Assembly (NCBI GenBank): GCA_016712665.1
Contig: JADJQP010000004.1
Location: 262,809 to 326,808, forward strand
Length of the DNA stretch: 64,000 nucleotides
Direction of reading: 5' to 3'
Origin: Bacteroidota bacterium
Lineage (GTDB): Bacteria > Bacteroidota > Bacteroidia > Chitinophagales > Chitinophagaceae
Shown: one piece after another, positions 26,805 through 35,821 of the stretch
Layout of the letters: each line of letters starts with the position of its first letter
Numbering within the stretch: position 1 is the first letter of the stretch
Program-made: the position numbers and the translations under genes
The notes under the pieces: model-generated
Databases searched by the model: none
Told to the model about the DNA's origin: nothing
What the model saw: the letters and a program-made list of their open reading frames with translations, nothing else

Positions 26805-27364
26805 TTGAATCTATAAAAAAGCTTGACCTATTCCTTTTTAAATTCATTCATGTGCGCATGAGCAATGAGGTTTTTGATGCCATCATGCCATTTTTACGAA
26901 TCCCCTACTTTTGGGCTCCGGTCTATCTTTTTTTATTGATTTGGATGTGGAAGAATGATCGAAGGGCTGGACTCATCTGGTGTTTGTTCTTTTTTCTGAC
27001 CTTTGTATTTTGCGATTCAATCAGCGCCCATTTCATCAAAAATTGGGTGCAACGAATTCGTCCCTGCAATGATGAATCCCTTGCATATATTATACATAAA
27101 TTAGTTGCTTGTGGAAGAGGTTATAGCTTTCCATCCACCCATGCTACCAATCATTTTGGCATGTCGTTCTTTATGATTTTTACCATTGCACATAAGTATA
27201 AGTATCTGAGTTTGCTTGCTATTGCATGGGCCGGTATCATTTGTTTTGCGCAAATATATGTAGGCGTGCACTATCCTTTTGACATTATTGCGGGAATGTT
27301 GCTGGGCCTTGGCATTGCAAAAGGGATGGCTTTGTATTTTCACACAAAAGTTACTTTGAATTAA
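26801..27364 (+). CDS. PAP2-family phosphatase, membrane-bound
   Basis: 187 residues with about five or six membrane helices. The three phosphatase motifs are present: KNWVQRIRPCND (KxxxxxxRP), GYSFPSTHATNHFG (PSxH) and VGVHYPFDIIAGMLLG (SRxxxxxHxxxD-like, with VHYPFD giving His and Asp). Such enzymes remove phosphate from lipids such as undecaprenyl pyrophosphate or phosphatidic acid, acting on the outer leaflet. The gene overlaps the methyltransferase by ATGA and precedes the ZIP transporter by 17 bp. Confidence 0.93.
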   Translation: MIESIKKLDLFLFKFIHVRMSNEVFDAIMPFLRIPYFWAPVYLFLLIWMWKNDRRAGLIWCLFFFLTFVFCDSISAHFIKNWVQRIRPCNDESLAYIIHKLVACGRGYSFPSTHATNHFGMSFFMIFTIAHKYKYLSLLAIAWAGIICFAQIYVGVHYPFDIIAGMLLGLGIAKGMALYFHTKVTLN

Positions 27365-27381
27365 TTTACTTTTGCATTCTT

Positions 27382-28113
27382 ATGATTTGGATGTATTTGC
27401 TTTTCCTATTTGTGTTGACTATTGCCGGAAGCTTGGTTCCGATCGTTTTCAAAAAATTCAATAATTCTTGGATGACCTTAATGTTGGCATTCAGCGGTGC
27501 CTTTTTGCTGGCCATCACTTTTTTACATTTAATGCCTGAGGTCTTTCATGAATTGGGCGAAAAAGCCGGTCTATTTATTTTATTGGGATTTCTGTTGCAA
27601 TTGGCTTTACAACGTTTATCACATGGTATCGAACATGGTCATGTACACGACCATGCCATTTCGCATCACTCGGTTACACCCATATTTTTGGGATTACTTA
27701 TTCATGCCTTTATGGAGGGTATTCCGTTGGGATTCAGTTATCAGTCGAACAATACCACACCCTCCATTTTTTTAGCCATAGCTGCTCACAAAATTCCGGA
27801 AGCGATTACTCTGGCCTCTTTATTATTTATGGCGAATATTAAAAAGAATAAGTGGTTGCTGATTCTTTTATTTGCTTTGGCATCGCCCTTATCAGGCATT
27901 TTGGCAATGTATTTCGGACAAAAATTCTATTTCATATCCAATCAACTTCTATACATCATTCCGATAGTGGCGGGGGCTTTCTTACATATCTCCACCACTA
28001 TTTTATATGAAAGCGGCACCAAACATCATCAACTCAGCCGACAAAAAGTCATGGCAGTGGTACTTGGCTTAGGATTTGCATTAGCCACTTTATTGCTTCA
28101 TGTGCATGAATAG
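27382..28113 (+). CDS. ZIP-family divalent metal transporter
   Basis: 243 residues with about eight membrane helices. Family hallmarks: AFLLAITFLHLMPEVFHELG in the early helices, a histidine-rich loop GIEHGHVHDHAISHHSV around residue 85, then IHAFMEGIPLGFS and IAAHKIPEAITLASLLFM, which carry the binuclear metal-site histidines and glutamates in helices 4 and 5. It imports zinc or iron into the cytoplasm; the metal is not decided by sequence. The gene follows the PAP2 gene by 17 bp and precedes the TraB-like gene by about 30 bp. Confidence 0.92.
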   Translation: MIWMYLLFLFVLTIAGSLVPIVFKKFNNSWMTLMLAFSGAFLLAITFLHLMPEVFHELGEKAGLFILLGFLLQLALQRLSHGIEHGHVHDHAISHHSVTPIFLGLLIHAFMEGIPLGFSYQSNNTTPSIFLAIAAHKIPEAITLASLLFMANIKKNKWLLILLFALASPLSGILAMYFGQKFYFISNQLLYIIPIVAGAFLHISTTILYESGTKHHQLSRQKVMAVVLGLGFALATLLLHVHE

Positions 28114-28141
28114 TGCCTGAGGTATTGTTAAAAAATATAGT

Positions 28142-29034
28142 ATGCAAAAAAGAATATTTTTCCTTGTCGGATTACTCACTCAATTTTTTTCCCTAGCACT
28201 CCATGCACAACATACTTCATCTTCTACCCCACACGAGCAGAATAGTATTTTATGGAAGATATCCGGAAAGGGTTTACAAAAACCATCCTACCTATTCGGC
28301 ACCATTCATTTAATATGCAATCAAGATTATTTTTTCAATGACGTCATGAAGTCTGCATTTGATAATTGCGAAAAATTACTGCTCGAAATCAATTTGAATG
28401 ACCCGAACACCATTGCACAATATCAACAATCGATGATGCTGCCGAAAGGAAAGGAATTAAAAAACTTTTTGAAAATGAGCATGAGTATCAGGTATTCTCA
28501 GAAAAATTAAAGAAACACACCGGCATCGATGCAAACTTGTTTCAGAGTTTGAAACCCTTGATTCTACTTTCTCTTATTGCTCAAAAAAGTATGGAGTGCG
28601 AAAATACATCTTCCTATGAAATGAATTTAATGGAACTGTCTACCGCAAAAAATCTACCTATTGAAGGGCTGGAAACATCCTTATCTCAAATGAAAATATT
28701 TGACGATATGAAGGACGCAGAAATTAAGGGAATCTTGATGGAAGGCATTGATGATATGGAAAAGGATCATCAACTGCAACATCAAATGGTGGACATGTAT
28801 AAAAAACAAAATATAAACGCTTTATACCAATTGATTCTATCCTCAAAAGAATTACGAAACCAGGAAGATGCCCTCATCAACAATAGAAATAGAGATTGGG
28901 TAGCCAAACTTCCAAAACTACTTGAATCCAATGCTTGTTTTATTGCTGTTGGAGCGGGGCATCTGGCTGGTGAACAAGGTGTGATTCAATTATTACGTAA
29001 CGCGGGATATACTGTATCAGCTGTGCAGAACTAA
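28142..29034 (+). CDS. TraB/GumN-family protein (haem/erythromycin-esterase-like fold), frameshifted
   Basis: Signal peptide KRIFFLVGLLTQFFSLALHAQ, then ILWKISGKGLQKPSYLFGTIHL, the conserved GTxH motif of the TraB/PrgY/GumN family (about residue 57). The frame is lost after a run of six A (28459-28464); adding one A restores LFENEHEYQVFSEKLKK and then LPIEGLETSLSQMKIFDDM and FIAVGAGHLAGEQGVIQLL, the second family motif (GxxH). Joined length is about 297 residues, as in other secreted Bacteroidota members, some of which are annotated as TiKI-like peptidases. The function in bacteria is unsettled. Confidence 0.85.
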
Positions 29035-29130
29035 TATGGAATCAAATTACGAAATACGATTTCCTACTTTGTGAGGGCAATGAGAGCCCCAAACAACGCA
29101 ATAGAATGGTCTCGCATCTAAGCCTATTGC

Positions 29131-29601
29131 CTAGTGGGATCCTCCAAAAAATACAAAGGTAGAAATCAGCGAAATTACTGCGGATACTGTTGCAAGAATA
29201 AATGAGAAGTATATATACTTTTTCAGATAATCTAAGGATTCGGTAATAGTACCTTCTTCCGAATTTTGAAGATAACGTTTACCATTACTACCAAATCGAA
29301 AAAGTAAAAAACCATTGACTAATAAAATGACTCCGCTCAATAGCAAGGCTGAAGCAATAAAGTACTTACTACCCTTCTGTAGCATCTCTATGGTTTCTTC
29401 ATCAATCCCATTTAATTTCACAACTTCGGTTAATACCGTATCAAAACTAGACAGCAATAAAACAATTGAAAAGAGCAATACCGAACCGAAAATAATAAAC
29501 GTAATTCCATTAAAACGCGACCAGGCGCTCACGCTTTGAAACTGCTCCTTGCCGGCCGTTTCCAGTAAAGAAATAGTAGTATCTGAAGAAATGGTTTCCA
29601 T
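29131..29601 (-). CDS. Small integral membrane protein, DUF5362-like (first of two)
   Basis: 156 residues with four hydrophobic segments: NGITFIIFGSVLLFSIVLLL (about 30-50), YFIASALLLSGVILLVNGFL (about 80-105), and two parts near YFSFILATVSAVISLISTFV at the end. A soluble strand TITESLDYLKKYIYF precedes the last helix. The arrangement resembles DUF5362, and it looks related to the next gene upstream (29612-30007), with the same 'L.+L+.YF..+' element before the last helix. No catalytic motif. The two genes are separated by 10 bp and are likely co-expressed. Confidence 0.65.
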   Translation of the reverse strand: METISSDTTISLLETAGKEQFQSVSAWSRFNGITFIIFGSVLLFSIVLLLSSFDTVLTEVVKLNGIDEETIEMLQKGSKYFIASALLLSGVILLVNGFLLFRFGSNGKRYLQNSEEGTITESLDYLKKYIYFSFILATVSAVISLISTFVFFGGSH

Positions 29602-29611
29602 AAATTAGTAT

Positions 29612-30007
29612 TTAATTTCTAGCGATTAATACAATGGTGAATACAATAATGAACAAAGCCAACAAGCCAAGCAGTATCAGAAAAATAGCTCCAATGACTA
29701 AAAAGTAATTCTTTAAATTGGTAAAAGCTTGCGTAAAAAATACCCGATCTTTTTGCAACAAACCCATATTGGTATACTTCGAAAAACTAAGCAGATTGGT
29801 GGCCAATATCAATGTGATAACCGTAGAAATAATAAAACTAAAAATATTGCCGGCCATGCTTCCTTTATTGTTGATGATTCCAAAAATCAATTGGAGAAAA
29901 CTCAATCCAACACTGGCAAATGTGATATAAGCAAGATATCTTGCCCATTTGGCACTACGAGATAAATTTTCGTGAAGCGCCGCATTTTCAATTTCAAATT
30001 TTTCCAT
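29612..30007 (-). CDS. Small integral membrane protein, DUF5362-like (second of two)
   Basis: 131 residues. Segments: RYLAYITFASVGLSFLQLIFG, NIFSFIISTVITLILATNLL and LVIGAIFLILLGLLALFIIV. A soluble stretch YTNMGLLQKDRVFFTQAFT with TNLKNYF precedes the last helix, as in its neighbour. Bacteroidota encode several such short four-helix proteins without assigned role. It is transcribed ahead of the first copy. A paralogous relationship between the two is suggested by topology more than by close identity. Confidence 0.65.
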   Translation of the reverse strand: MEKFEIENAALHENLSRSAKWARYLAYITFASVGLSFLQLIFGIINNKGSMAGNIFSFIISTVITLILATNLLSFSKYTNMGLLQKDRVFFTQAFTNLKNYFLVIGAIFLILLGLLALFIIVFTIVLIARN

Positions 30008-30133
30008 CTTACTTAGAATTATATGTAAAAGAAATAAAACTAATCGGATAATCCGAACTCATTTTTCCACAAAATGAAGTTCAGAAAAAATGGTAACTCA
30101 AAATCAATGGTCTATAGTACCATTTCCATCTGT

Positions 30134-31612
30134 TTAATAAGCCCTTGCAAACAAAACGCGCTCCTTACTTGGTTTACCACTTAAAATACAAGTACCATCC
30201 GCTTGCGGATTGTCAAAAGGAATACAGCGGATGGTTGCCTTACTGAGTTCCTTAATTTTATCTTCCGTTTCACCGGTACCATCCCAATGAGCACTTACAA
30301 AACCGCCCTTAGTATCTAAAACCTGAAGAAACTCATCCCAGGTATTGGCTTCGGTGATGCTTTCATTTCTGAAACCCAGGGCTTTATTAAAGATATTGGC
30401 TTGTATTTCCTCTAACAATTTCTCTACGGTATTTGGTAATCCATCCAAACTCACAGAGTTCTTCTCTTTGGTATCCCTTCTGGCTACTTCCGCCACATTA
30501 TTTTCAATATCGCGTGCCCCAATTGCAATTCGAACCGGAACGCCCTTCATTTCGTATTCCGCAAATTTCCATCCCGGACGTGTTTGATCATTGTTGTCGT
30601 ACTTCACTTTGATACCTTTAGCCTTCAATGCATTCACAATCTCCATACCTTTTGCGTCAATGCCTGCCTTAGAATCTTCGCCTTTGTATATAGGAACAAT
30701 CACCACCTGAATTGGTGCCAGTTTGGGAGGTAATATCAATCCATCATCATCGCTATGAGCCATTACAAGGGCGCCAATTAATCGGGTGGAAACACCCCAT
30801 GACGTTGCCCATACATGCTCCGTCTTGTTTTCTTTGTTGACAAATTTTACATCAAATGCTTTGGCAAAATTTTGTCCTAAAAAATGAGAAGTCCCTGCTT
30901 GCAAAGCCTTTCCATCCTGCATCAACGCCTCAATACAGTATGTATCTAGGGCGCCTGCAAATCGTTCGTTTTCACTTTTTACCCCTTTAATTACCGGCAT
31001 GGCCATCCAAGTTTCGGCAAAATCGGCATATACTTCCAACATCTGTTTGGTTTCTACTAAAGCCTCTTCTTGGGTGGCATGTGCCGTATGACCTTCCTGC
31101 CATAAAAATTCAGCAGTTCTCAAAAACAAACGGGTACGCATTTCCCATCTTACCACATTGGCCCATTGGTTAATAAGAATTGGCAAATCTCTATAGGATT
31201 GTATCCATGTTTTGTAGGTATTCCAGATAATGGCTTCAGAGGTAGGACGTACTACCAATTCCTCCTCCAATTTCGCTTCCGGATCTACAATTAATTTACC
31301 GGGATTATTGGGATCGTTTTTAAGACGATAATGAGTAACCACAGCACATTCCTTGGCAAATCCTTCTGCATTTTTTTCTTCGGCCTCAAACAAACTTTTT
31401 GGTACAAACAGCGGAAAATACGCATTTTCATGTCCGGTTTCTTTAAATTTTTTGTCGAGCACATCCCGCATGTTTTCCCAAATAGCATATCCATAGGGTT
31501 TGATAACCATGCAACCTCTCACGGCACTATAGTCGGCCAAACCGGCTTTTAAAATCAAATCGTTGTACCATTTGCTATAATCTTCACTTCTTGGGGTAAT
31601 TTCCTTTGCCAT
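30134..31612 (-). CDS. proS: Prolyl-tRNA synthetase (short, archaeal/eukaryotic-like type)
   Basis: 492 residues. It charges tRNA-Pro with proline in the cytoplasm. Class II motifs appear in order: KPYGYAIWENMRD (motif 1 region), RPTSEAIIWNTYKTWI and NVVRWEMRTRLFLRTAEFLW (motif 2), then WATSWGVSTRLIGALVMAHSDDDGLILP (motif 3 region). An anticodon-binding domain (QVVIVPIYKGEDSKAGID) and the C-terminal zinc-like domain of this shorter form follow. No YbaK-like editing insertion is present, as expected for the short type found in Bacteroidota. It is preceded by a promoter-free AT-rich gap and is apparently monocistronic. Confidence 0.97.
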   Translation of the reverse strand: MAKEITPRSEDYSKWYNDLILKAGLADYSAVRGCMVIKPYGYAIWENMRDVLDKKFKETGHENAYFPLFVPKSLFEAEEKNAEGFAKECAVVTHYRLKNDPNNPGKLIVDPEAKLEEELVVRPTSEAIIWNTYKTWIQSYRDLPILINQWANVVRWEMRTRLFLRTAEFLWQEGHTAHATQEEALVETKQMLEVYADFAETWMAMPVIKGVKSENERFAGALDTYCIEALMQDGKALQAGTSHFLGQNFAKAFDVKFVNKENKTEHVWATSWGVSTRLIGALVMAHSDDDGLILPPKLAPIQVVIVPIYKGEDSKAGIDAKGMEIVNALKAKGIKVKYDNNDQTRPGWKFAEYEMKGVPVRIAIGARDIENNVAEVARRDTKEKNSVSLDGLPNTVEKLLEEIQANIFNKALGFRNESITEANTWDEFLQVLDTKGGFVSAHWDGTGETEDKIKELSKATIRCIPFDNPQADGTCILSGKPSKERVLFARAY

Positions 31613-31756
31613 AATACGTTACGTTATTTCGCCTTACAATAAAGCAGACGCAAAAATAACTGAAAGTTATTAGGAATTAAAAAAAATAAAGCGTTGCATC
31701 AATCGACACTTCGCAATGGACATCCGTTTAGATATCTCATGGATGCGTACTATGCC

Positions 31757-34357
31757 CTATTCCCCTTTTACAAATCGCAGTACTTTGCTTTCTTTTCCAT
31801 TATTGACAATCATGGTATAATTACCTGTGGCCCAATTGGCAGTTGGAATACGAATAATTTTTGTTTCCTTATTAATATTGAATGCATTTTCATAAACCGT
31901 TTTGCCATAGATATCAATCACCTTCAGTTGATAGTTTTCCTGATGGTTTGATTTGATCATAACGTTGGTTTCGTTGCCTGCAGGATTTGGATAGATTAGG
32001 ACATCCTTGATATCGCATGGCAATTTCATCGTTTTTGTTTCAGAGTATGCGGTTTGATTGTCTTTAGAAACTACCTGAATTCGATATTGATAACTCTTTG
32101 CATTGGCGCTCTGATCTAAAAACGAATAGTCGGTTTTGGTACTGCTGTTACCCAATGCCTCTACCCTTCCAATCTGTTGAAAAACCATCCCATCTTCGCT
32201 TCGTTCTATATTAAAATAATCTACATCCTTTTCGCTATAGCTACTCCAATAAACCTTTACATTACAATTTTCATCAACAAGGTTTATAGGAGAAATACTT
32301 AGCGGCAATGGAAAATTGTAATTCTGCATGGTCTCAATCTTTACATCATCGATATAGAATCCATCTTTAACCAAGCCACCATCTGAAATAAAATCGAAAC
32401 GAAGCAATATGTTTTGGCCCAGAAAGGCATCTAAATTAGCCTCATCGTATTGCCATACTGCTTGTGCACCGTCATAAGCCGGTTGATTTAATATCGAATT
32501 TACTTTTGATTTCATGGCATACCGGGTGCAAATGGAACTATAAGAAGCCCCATTATTATTGGAAACCTTTACCTGCAAATAATCAAGATTGCATTCGCTG
32601 CTCCATTTAATTCTGAACTTCAATTCAGCACGAATGGCTGCGGTCAAATTAATGGGTAAGGTGGTTCTAATTGTTGAATTGACATTATTTGAATAATTGC
32701 CGGCAGGGCTCTCAGAAATAGACCCGGTGGGACTTGTAAAAAATTGAGTATTGTTTCCCCAGCTACCTGTACCGGTCCAGCCGCTCATGGAATTGCAATT
32801 GCTCGAAAATTCGGTTTGTGTAACCACTGCGTAATATTTGGTAACGGTATCATCGTAATTTACAAAGCCATTATTAACACGTAACAAATATCGAATTTGA
32901 TCGCCATGTAAGGTCATTGGATTGACGCTTATTGATATTGAATCGGTTAAGGTGGTCATAAACGCGGGGCTATTGTACACCTTGGGAGCACCCACTGTAA
33001 TATTATTGGTGATGGGTATAATGCTTACGGTAAATGTGGCGTTGGTGGTCATCCCTCTATTGAAAAGCATATACTTTGCCGATGAACTAGTGGGTGTAAG
33101 AAATCGGCTGCCGATATCATCGCAATCGGCATACGCTAAGGCGCTACGCATTAAGTTCATATTGGTATGCATGCTTAAATTGCAGTAGGGCAAAATATTG
33201 GCTTGAGATGGCCAAAAACCGGTACCCCCATCTCCCGCCTCGGGAGTAAACGAAAATATTTTATTTTTTGTTCCTGTTTCTCCATGCATCCAGTCGTCTG
33301 CATCGCCGTTGGTAGTATATCCCACCGTTTCGGTACCGGTGCCATACACAAAGCGGTTATAATTACTCATAGATTTGGCAATTTGATGGTAATGCATTGA
33401 ATCTGGAGTATTGGAGTCGGTATACCCCCAAGGATATACTAGTAAATTTCCATAGGTATGATTATTGAGGGAGATCCGAAACTGATGATGTTCGCACAAA
33501 TATTTTACGGCTCTGGTTTCAGGTTCCGAAAAACCGGCCGTGCCACGATACGTATCTGAAGAAGGGGTCGGCGAAGAACCTACATTATTGTAACCCCAAA
33601 AATATCCATAATTTCGATTCAAATCCACTCCATAGGTGCCTCCGGCATTCGGTCGTCTATTTTTGCGCCACATGCCACCACCACCGGGATTGGTGGTTTG
33701 GTTATAGACATATCCGTCAGGGTTTACAATAGGAATAAAATAGATTTCTGAATGATCGACAAAATATTTAACCTCTGCATTTGTATTATAATTTTCGCAT
33801 AAATAATACATAAAAAAGATCATTTGCGTGATGCTCATTGGTTCCCGTGCATGATGCAATGCATCCATCAGAATTTCTGGTTCGTTTTCGTCTACATTGG
33901 GATTGTCTGAAATCTTCATCCAGTAAATGGGTCTGCCTTCTATGGAGGTAAAGGTATCAATTTGCGCCTTCGCTTTTACGATGCTTGGAAATTTGGAAGC
34001 AAGTGAATCCAAATGATTCAAAATTTGTTGGTAGGTATAATAACTTCCCATACTTCCATAGTTGAAATTGGCAGGGGTGGTATAGGTAAAGTTCGGTGTA
34101 CAGTTGGTAACCCTGGTGTGTTTTTCGGGTACCGGGCTTTTTTGACTTTCTTTAATAAAATGAAGCGTCACGTCATCAATAAGCACTTCATACCGAATTC
34201 CATTCTTTTTTAAAATGTCTAATTCAGTGGCAGACAATTCAGTGGTAAAGCTTTGCCCCTTTACATACTCACCATGATCGACGGCCACTTCAAGAGAGGC
34301 AATTTCGGTCAAGAGTTTTCGCAATGTATTTTGACAAGAATTTTCAATATGAATCAA
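31757..34357 (-). CDS. M14-family zinc carboxypeptidase with T9SS sorting domain, N-terminus incomplete
   Basis: 866 residues as read from a TTG at 34357. An N-terminal prodomain-like part (EVAVDHGEYVKGQSF, ELDILKKNGIRYEVLIDDV) precedes the M14 domain: EGRPIYWMKISDNP, then MDALHHAREPMSI (zinc ligands H and E of HxxE), NPDGYVYNQ, LNRNYGYFWGYN and SFTPEAGD (catalytic Glu). A beta-sandwich region and a T9SS sorting domain (VLIYPNPAGNETN to the final VLRFVKGE) follow. No signal peptide is present. Upstream codons read ATG GTT TGA TTT, so the true N-terminus is lost or altered. T9SS cargo needs Sec export, so the gene start is abnormal here. Confidence 0.85.
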   Translation of the reverse strand: MIHIENSCQNTLRKLLTEIASLEVAVDHGEYVKGQSFTTELSATELDILKKNGIRYEVLIDDVTLHFIKESQKSPVPEKHTRVTNCTPNFTYTTPANFNYGSMGSYYTYQQILNHLDSLASKFPSIVKAKAQIDTFTSIEGRPIYWMKISDNPNVDENEPEILMDALHHAREPMSITQMIFFMYYLCENYNTNAEVKYFVDHSEIYFIPIVNPDGYVYNQTTNPGGGGMWRKNRRPNAGGTYGVDLNRNYGYFWGYNNVGSSPTPSSDTYRGTAGFSEPETRAVKYLCEHHQFRISLNNHTYGNLLVYPWGYTDSNTPDSMHYHQIAKSMSNYNRFVYGTGTETVGYTTNGDADDWMHGETGTKNKIFSFTPEAGDGGTGFWPSQANILPYCNLSMHTNMNLMRSALAYADCDDIGSRFLTPTSSSAKYMLFNRGMTTNATFTVSIIPITNNITVGAPKVYNSPAFMTTLTDSISISVNPMTLHGDQIRYLLRVNNGFVNYDDTVTKYYAVVTQTEFSSNCNSMSGWTGTGSWGNNTQFFTSPTGSISESPAGNYSNNVNSTIRTTLPINLTAAIRAELKFRIKWSSECNLDYLQVKVSNNNGASYSSICTRYAMKSKVNSILNQPAYDGAQAVWQYDEANLDAFLGQNILLRFDFISDGGLVKDGFYIDDVKIETMQNYNFPLPLSISPINLVDENCNVKVYWSSYSEKDVDYFNIERSEDGMVFQQIGRVEALGNSSTKTDYSFLDQSANAKSYQYRIQVVSKDNQTAYSETKTMKLPCDIKDVLIYPNPAGNETNVMIKSNHQENYQLKVIDIYGKTVYENAFNINKETKIIRIPTANWATGNYTMIVNNGKESKVLRFVKGE

Positions 34358-34439
34358 AAATCAAACCATAATTGATAAAATGCCTAAACTATTTTTTGCA
34401 ATCCTTTATTTATTACCCTATATTTGCAGTCCTTAAAAT

Positions 34440-34514
34440 GGACCGCGTAGCTCAGTTGGTTAGAGCATCAGATTGTGGTTCTGAGGGTCGTGGGTTCGAG
34501 ACCCATCGTGGTCC
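34440..34514 (+). tRNA. tRNA-His (anticodon GTG)
   Basis: A cloverleaf folds cleanly. The acceptor stem has the extra G-1 paired with C73, which is diagnostic of tRNA-His. The D arm is AGCTCAGTTGGTTAGAGC-like, the anticodon stem CAGA/TCTG encloses TTGTGGT with GTG, and the T arm is GTGGGTTCGAGACCCAT. The CCA end is not fully encoded. It is followed 17 bp later by a hairpin terminator on the same strand. Confidence 0.96.
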
Positions 34515-34531
34515 CAGCTTTAAATAAAATT

Positions 34532-34556
34532 GCCTTTCGAAAGAGAGGCTTTTTTT
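34532..34556 (+). terminator. Terminator of tRNA-His
   Basis: GCCTTTC (34532-34538), a GAAA tetraloop and GAGAGGC (34543-34549) form a stem, followed by seven T (34550-34556). It sits opposite the stop codon of the convergent rhomboid gene. Confidence 0.82.
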
Positions 34557-35216
34557 ATGAGGCCATTTCCATTCTTTTGGCTTTTTCTCGAAATAAAAAT
34601 CCGCAAAATACCCCAAACACAAATCCTCCAATATGGGCCCAATACGCAACACCTGCAGTTTCGGTACCAATGGCGCCAAAACCTGCTGTGAACTGCTGCA
34701 AAATCCAAAATCCCAAAAAGTAAATGGCAGATATATTAAAAGTGGTAAAGAAAATAAGAAAAAATATGCGGATTTTGGAGTGGGAAACATCACCAAATAG
34801 GCACCAAGACAAGCTGCAATGGCGCCGGAAGCTCCTACGCAGGGTATCTGACTACTCGAATTTAGCACGGCATGTGTTAGTGAGGCAATAATGCCACCAG
34901 CGATATAAAAGAGAATAAATTTAAAGGACCCAATCGTCGCCTCAATATTATCGGCAAATACCCACATAAACAACATATTCCCGATGAGATGCATCCAGCC
35001 ACCATGTAAAAACATGCAGGTAATTAAAGTATATAAATCTTGGCCATACACAATTTCAGCGGGAATGCTACCATACCCATATACAAAAGCAGCTTGTTGA
35101 TTCCCCTTTAATGAAAATTGAAAAACAAAAACTGCGACATTTATTAGGATAAATAAATAGGTAATATAGGGTTTGGATCCGTGTTTGATATTAACATCTC
35201 CGATAGGAAAAAACAT
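34555..35216 (-). CDS. Rhomboid-family intramembrane serine protease, frameshifted
   Basis: Starts FFPIGDVNIKHGSKPYITY with typical early helix; MFLHGGWMHLIGNMLFMWVF is the conserved helix-2 segment, and GASGAIAACLGAYLVMF holds the catalytic serine (GxSG). The frame then breaks at a GGG (34782-34784; CCC on the coding strand). Adding one base restores SKIRIFFLIFFTTFNISAIY and VAYWAHIGGFVFGVF, which supplies the catalytic histidine, ending at 34555. Joined length is about 220 residues, typical of bacterial rhomboids. Without the correction the frame runs backward across the tRNA gene, which is a sign of the artefact. Confidence 0.88.
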
Positions 35217-35247
35217 ATTCTTCTACATTTATGGAGTGAAAATAACT

Positions 35248-35820
35248 TTATTTATTCATATACAAAATCACACTATCCATATAAATATCTTTGTAATACA
35301 CTTTCTGCAAAATTTTCTCTCTGTTGTAAACCATCACCTGTGGAATGCCATTATACTCAAACAAATCTTTTAATACATCTGAATGGTCTGCCGAAACAAT
35401 AAGGTTCTGAATCCCATCCAAATTTACTTTGGCTAAATCGAGAAAATTTTTCAACTCTCCCCATAAATTATTGCCGGTTACAAATACGATAGTAGCATCC
35501 GCAAATCGAGGTAAATTTTTATAAAAATCTTGAAGGGTTTTCATGCAATGGTCACAACCCGGATTAAAAAGCGCCATAATTAAGGGCTTATTAGGTGCTG
35601 CACTTGTATCAAAAAACAATTGCTCTTTAGAGCTCAGTACATTAAATTTGGGTAGCCTTGCGCCCTCTAGAGTTAGTGGCTTCTGGGCATTTTTTTTTGC
35701 CTCCTGCTCTTGAATTTTGGCAATGGCTACCTGCTCCTCCAAACTTAGTCTTTTTTTCTTTTTTTGAGAAAAAGATACAAGCGAAATGCAGGAAAGTAAA
35801 CACAAGAATAGAAGCTTCAT
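35248..35820 (-). CDS. Secreted thioredoxin-like protein
   Basis: ATG 35820 starts a signal peptide (KLLFLCLLSCISLVSFSQ), giving 190 residues; the frame upstream overlaps aroC and is not used. A lysine-rich linker precedes a thioredoxin fold with MALFNPGCDHCMKTLQDFY (CxxC, about residues 95-98) and a typical cis-proline region EYNGIPQVMVYNRE. It resembles AhpC/TSA-type or TlpA-like proteins that act on disulfides in the periplasm. The start is 1 bp after the aroC stop, suggesting co-transcription, though no metabolic link is evident. Confidence 0.85.
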   Translation of the reverse strand: MKLLFLCLLSCISLVSFSQKKKKRLSLEEQVAIAKIQEQEAKKNAQKPLTLEGARLPKFNVLSSKEQLFFDTSAAPNKPLIMALFNPGCDHCMKTLQDFYKNLPRFADATIVFVTGNNLWGELKNFLDLAKVNLDGIQNLIVSADHSDVLKDLFEYNGIPQVMVYNREKILQKVYYKDIYMDSVILYMNK

Positions 35821-35821
35821 T

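Noticed and set aside
34440..34557. Coding frame on the minus strand reading through the tRNA-His gene (up to 34452).
   Set aside because: It is the out-of-frame tail of the rhomboid gene after a one-base error; the corrected frame stops at 34555.
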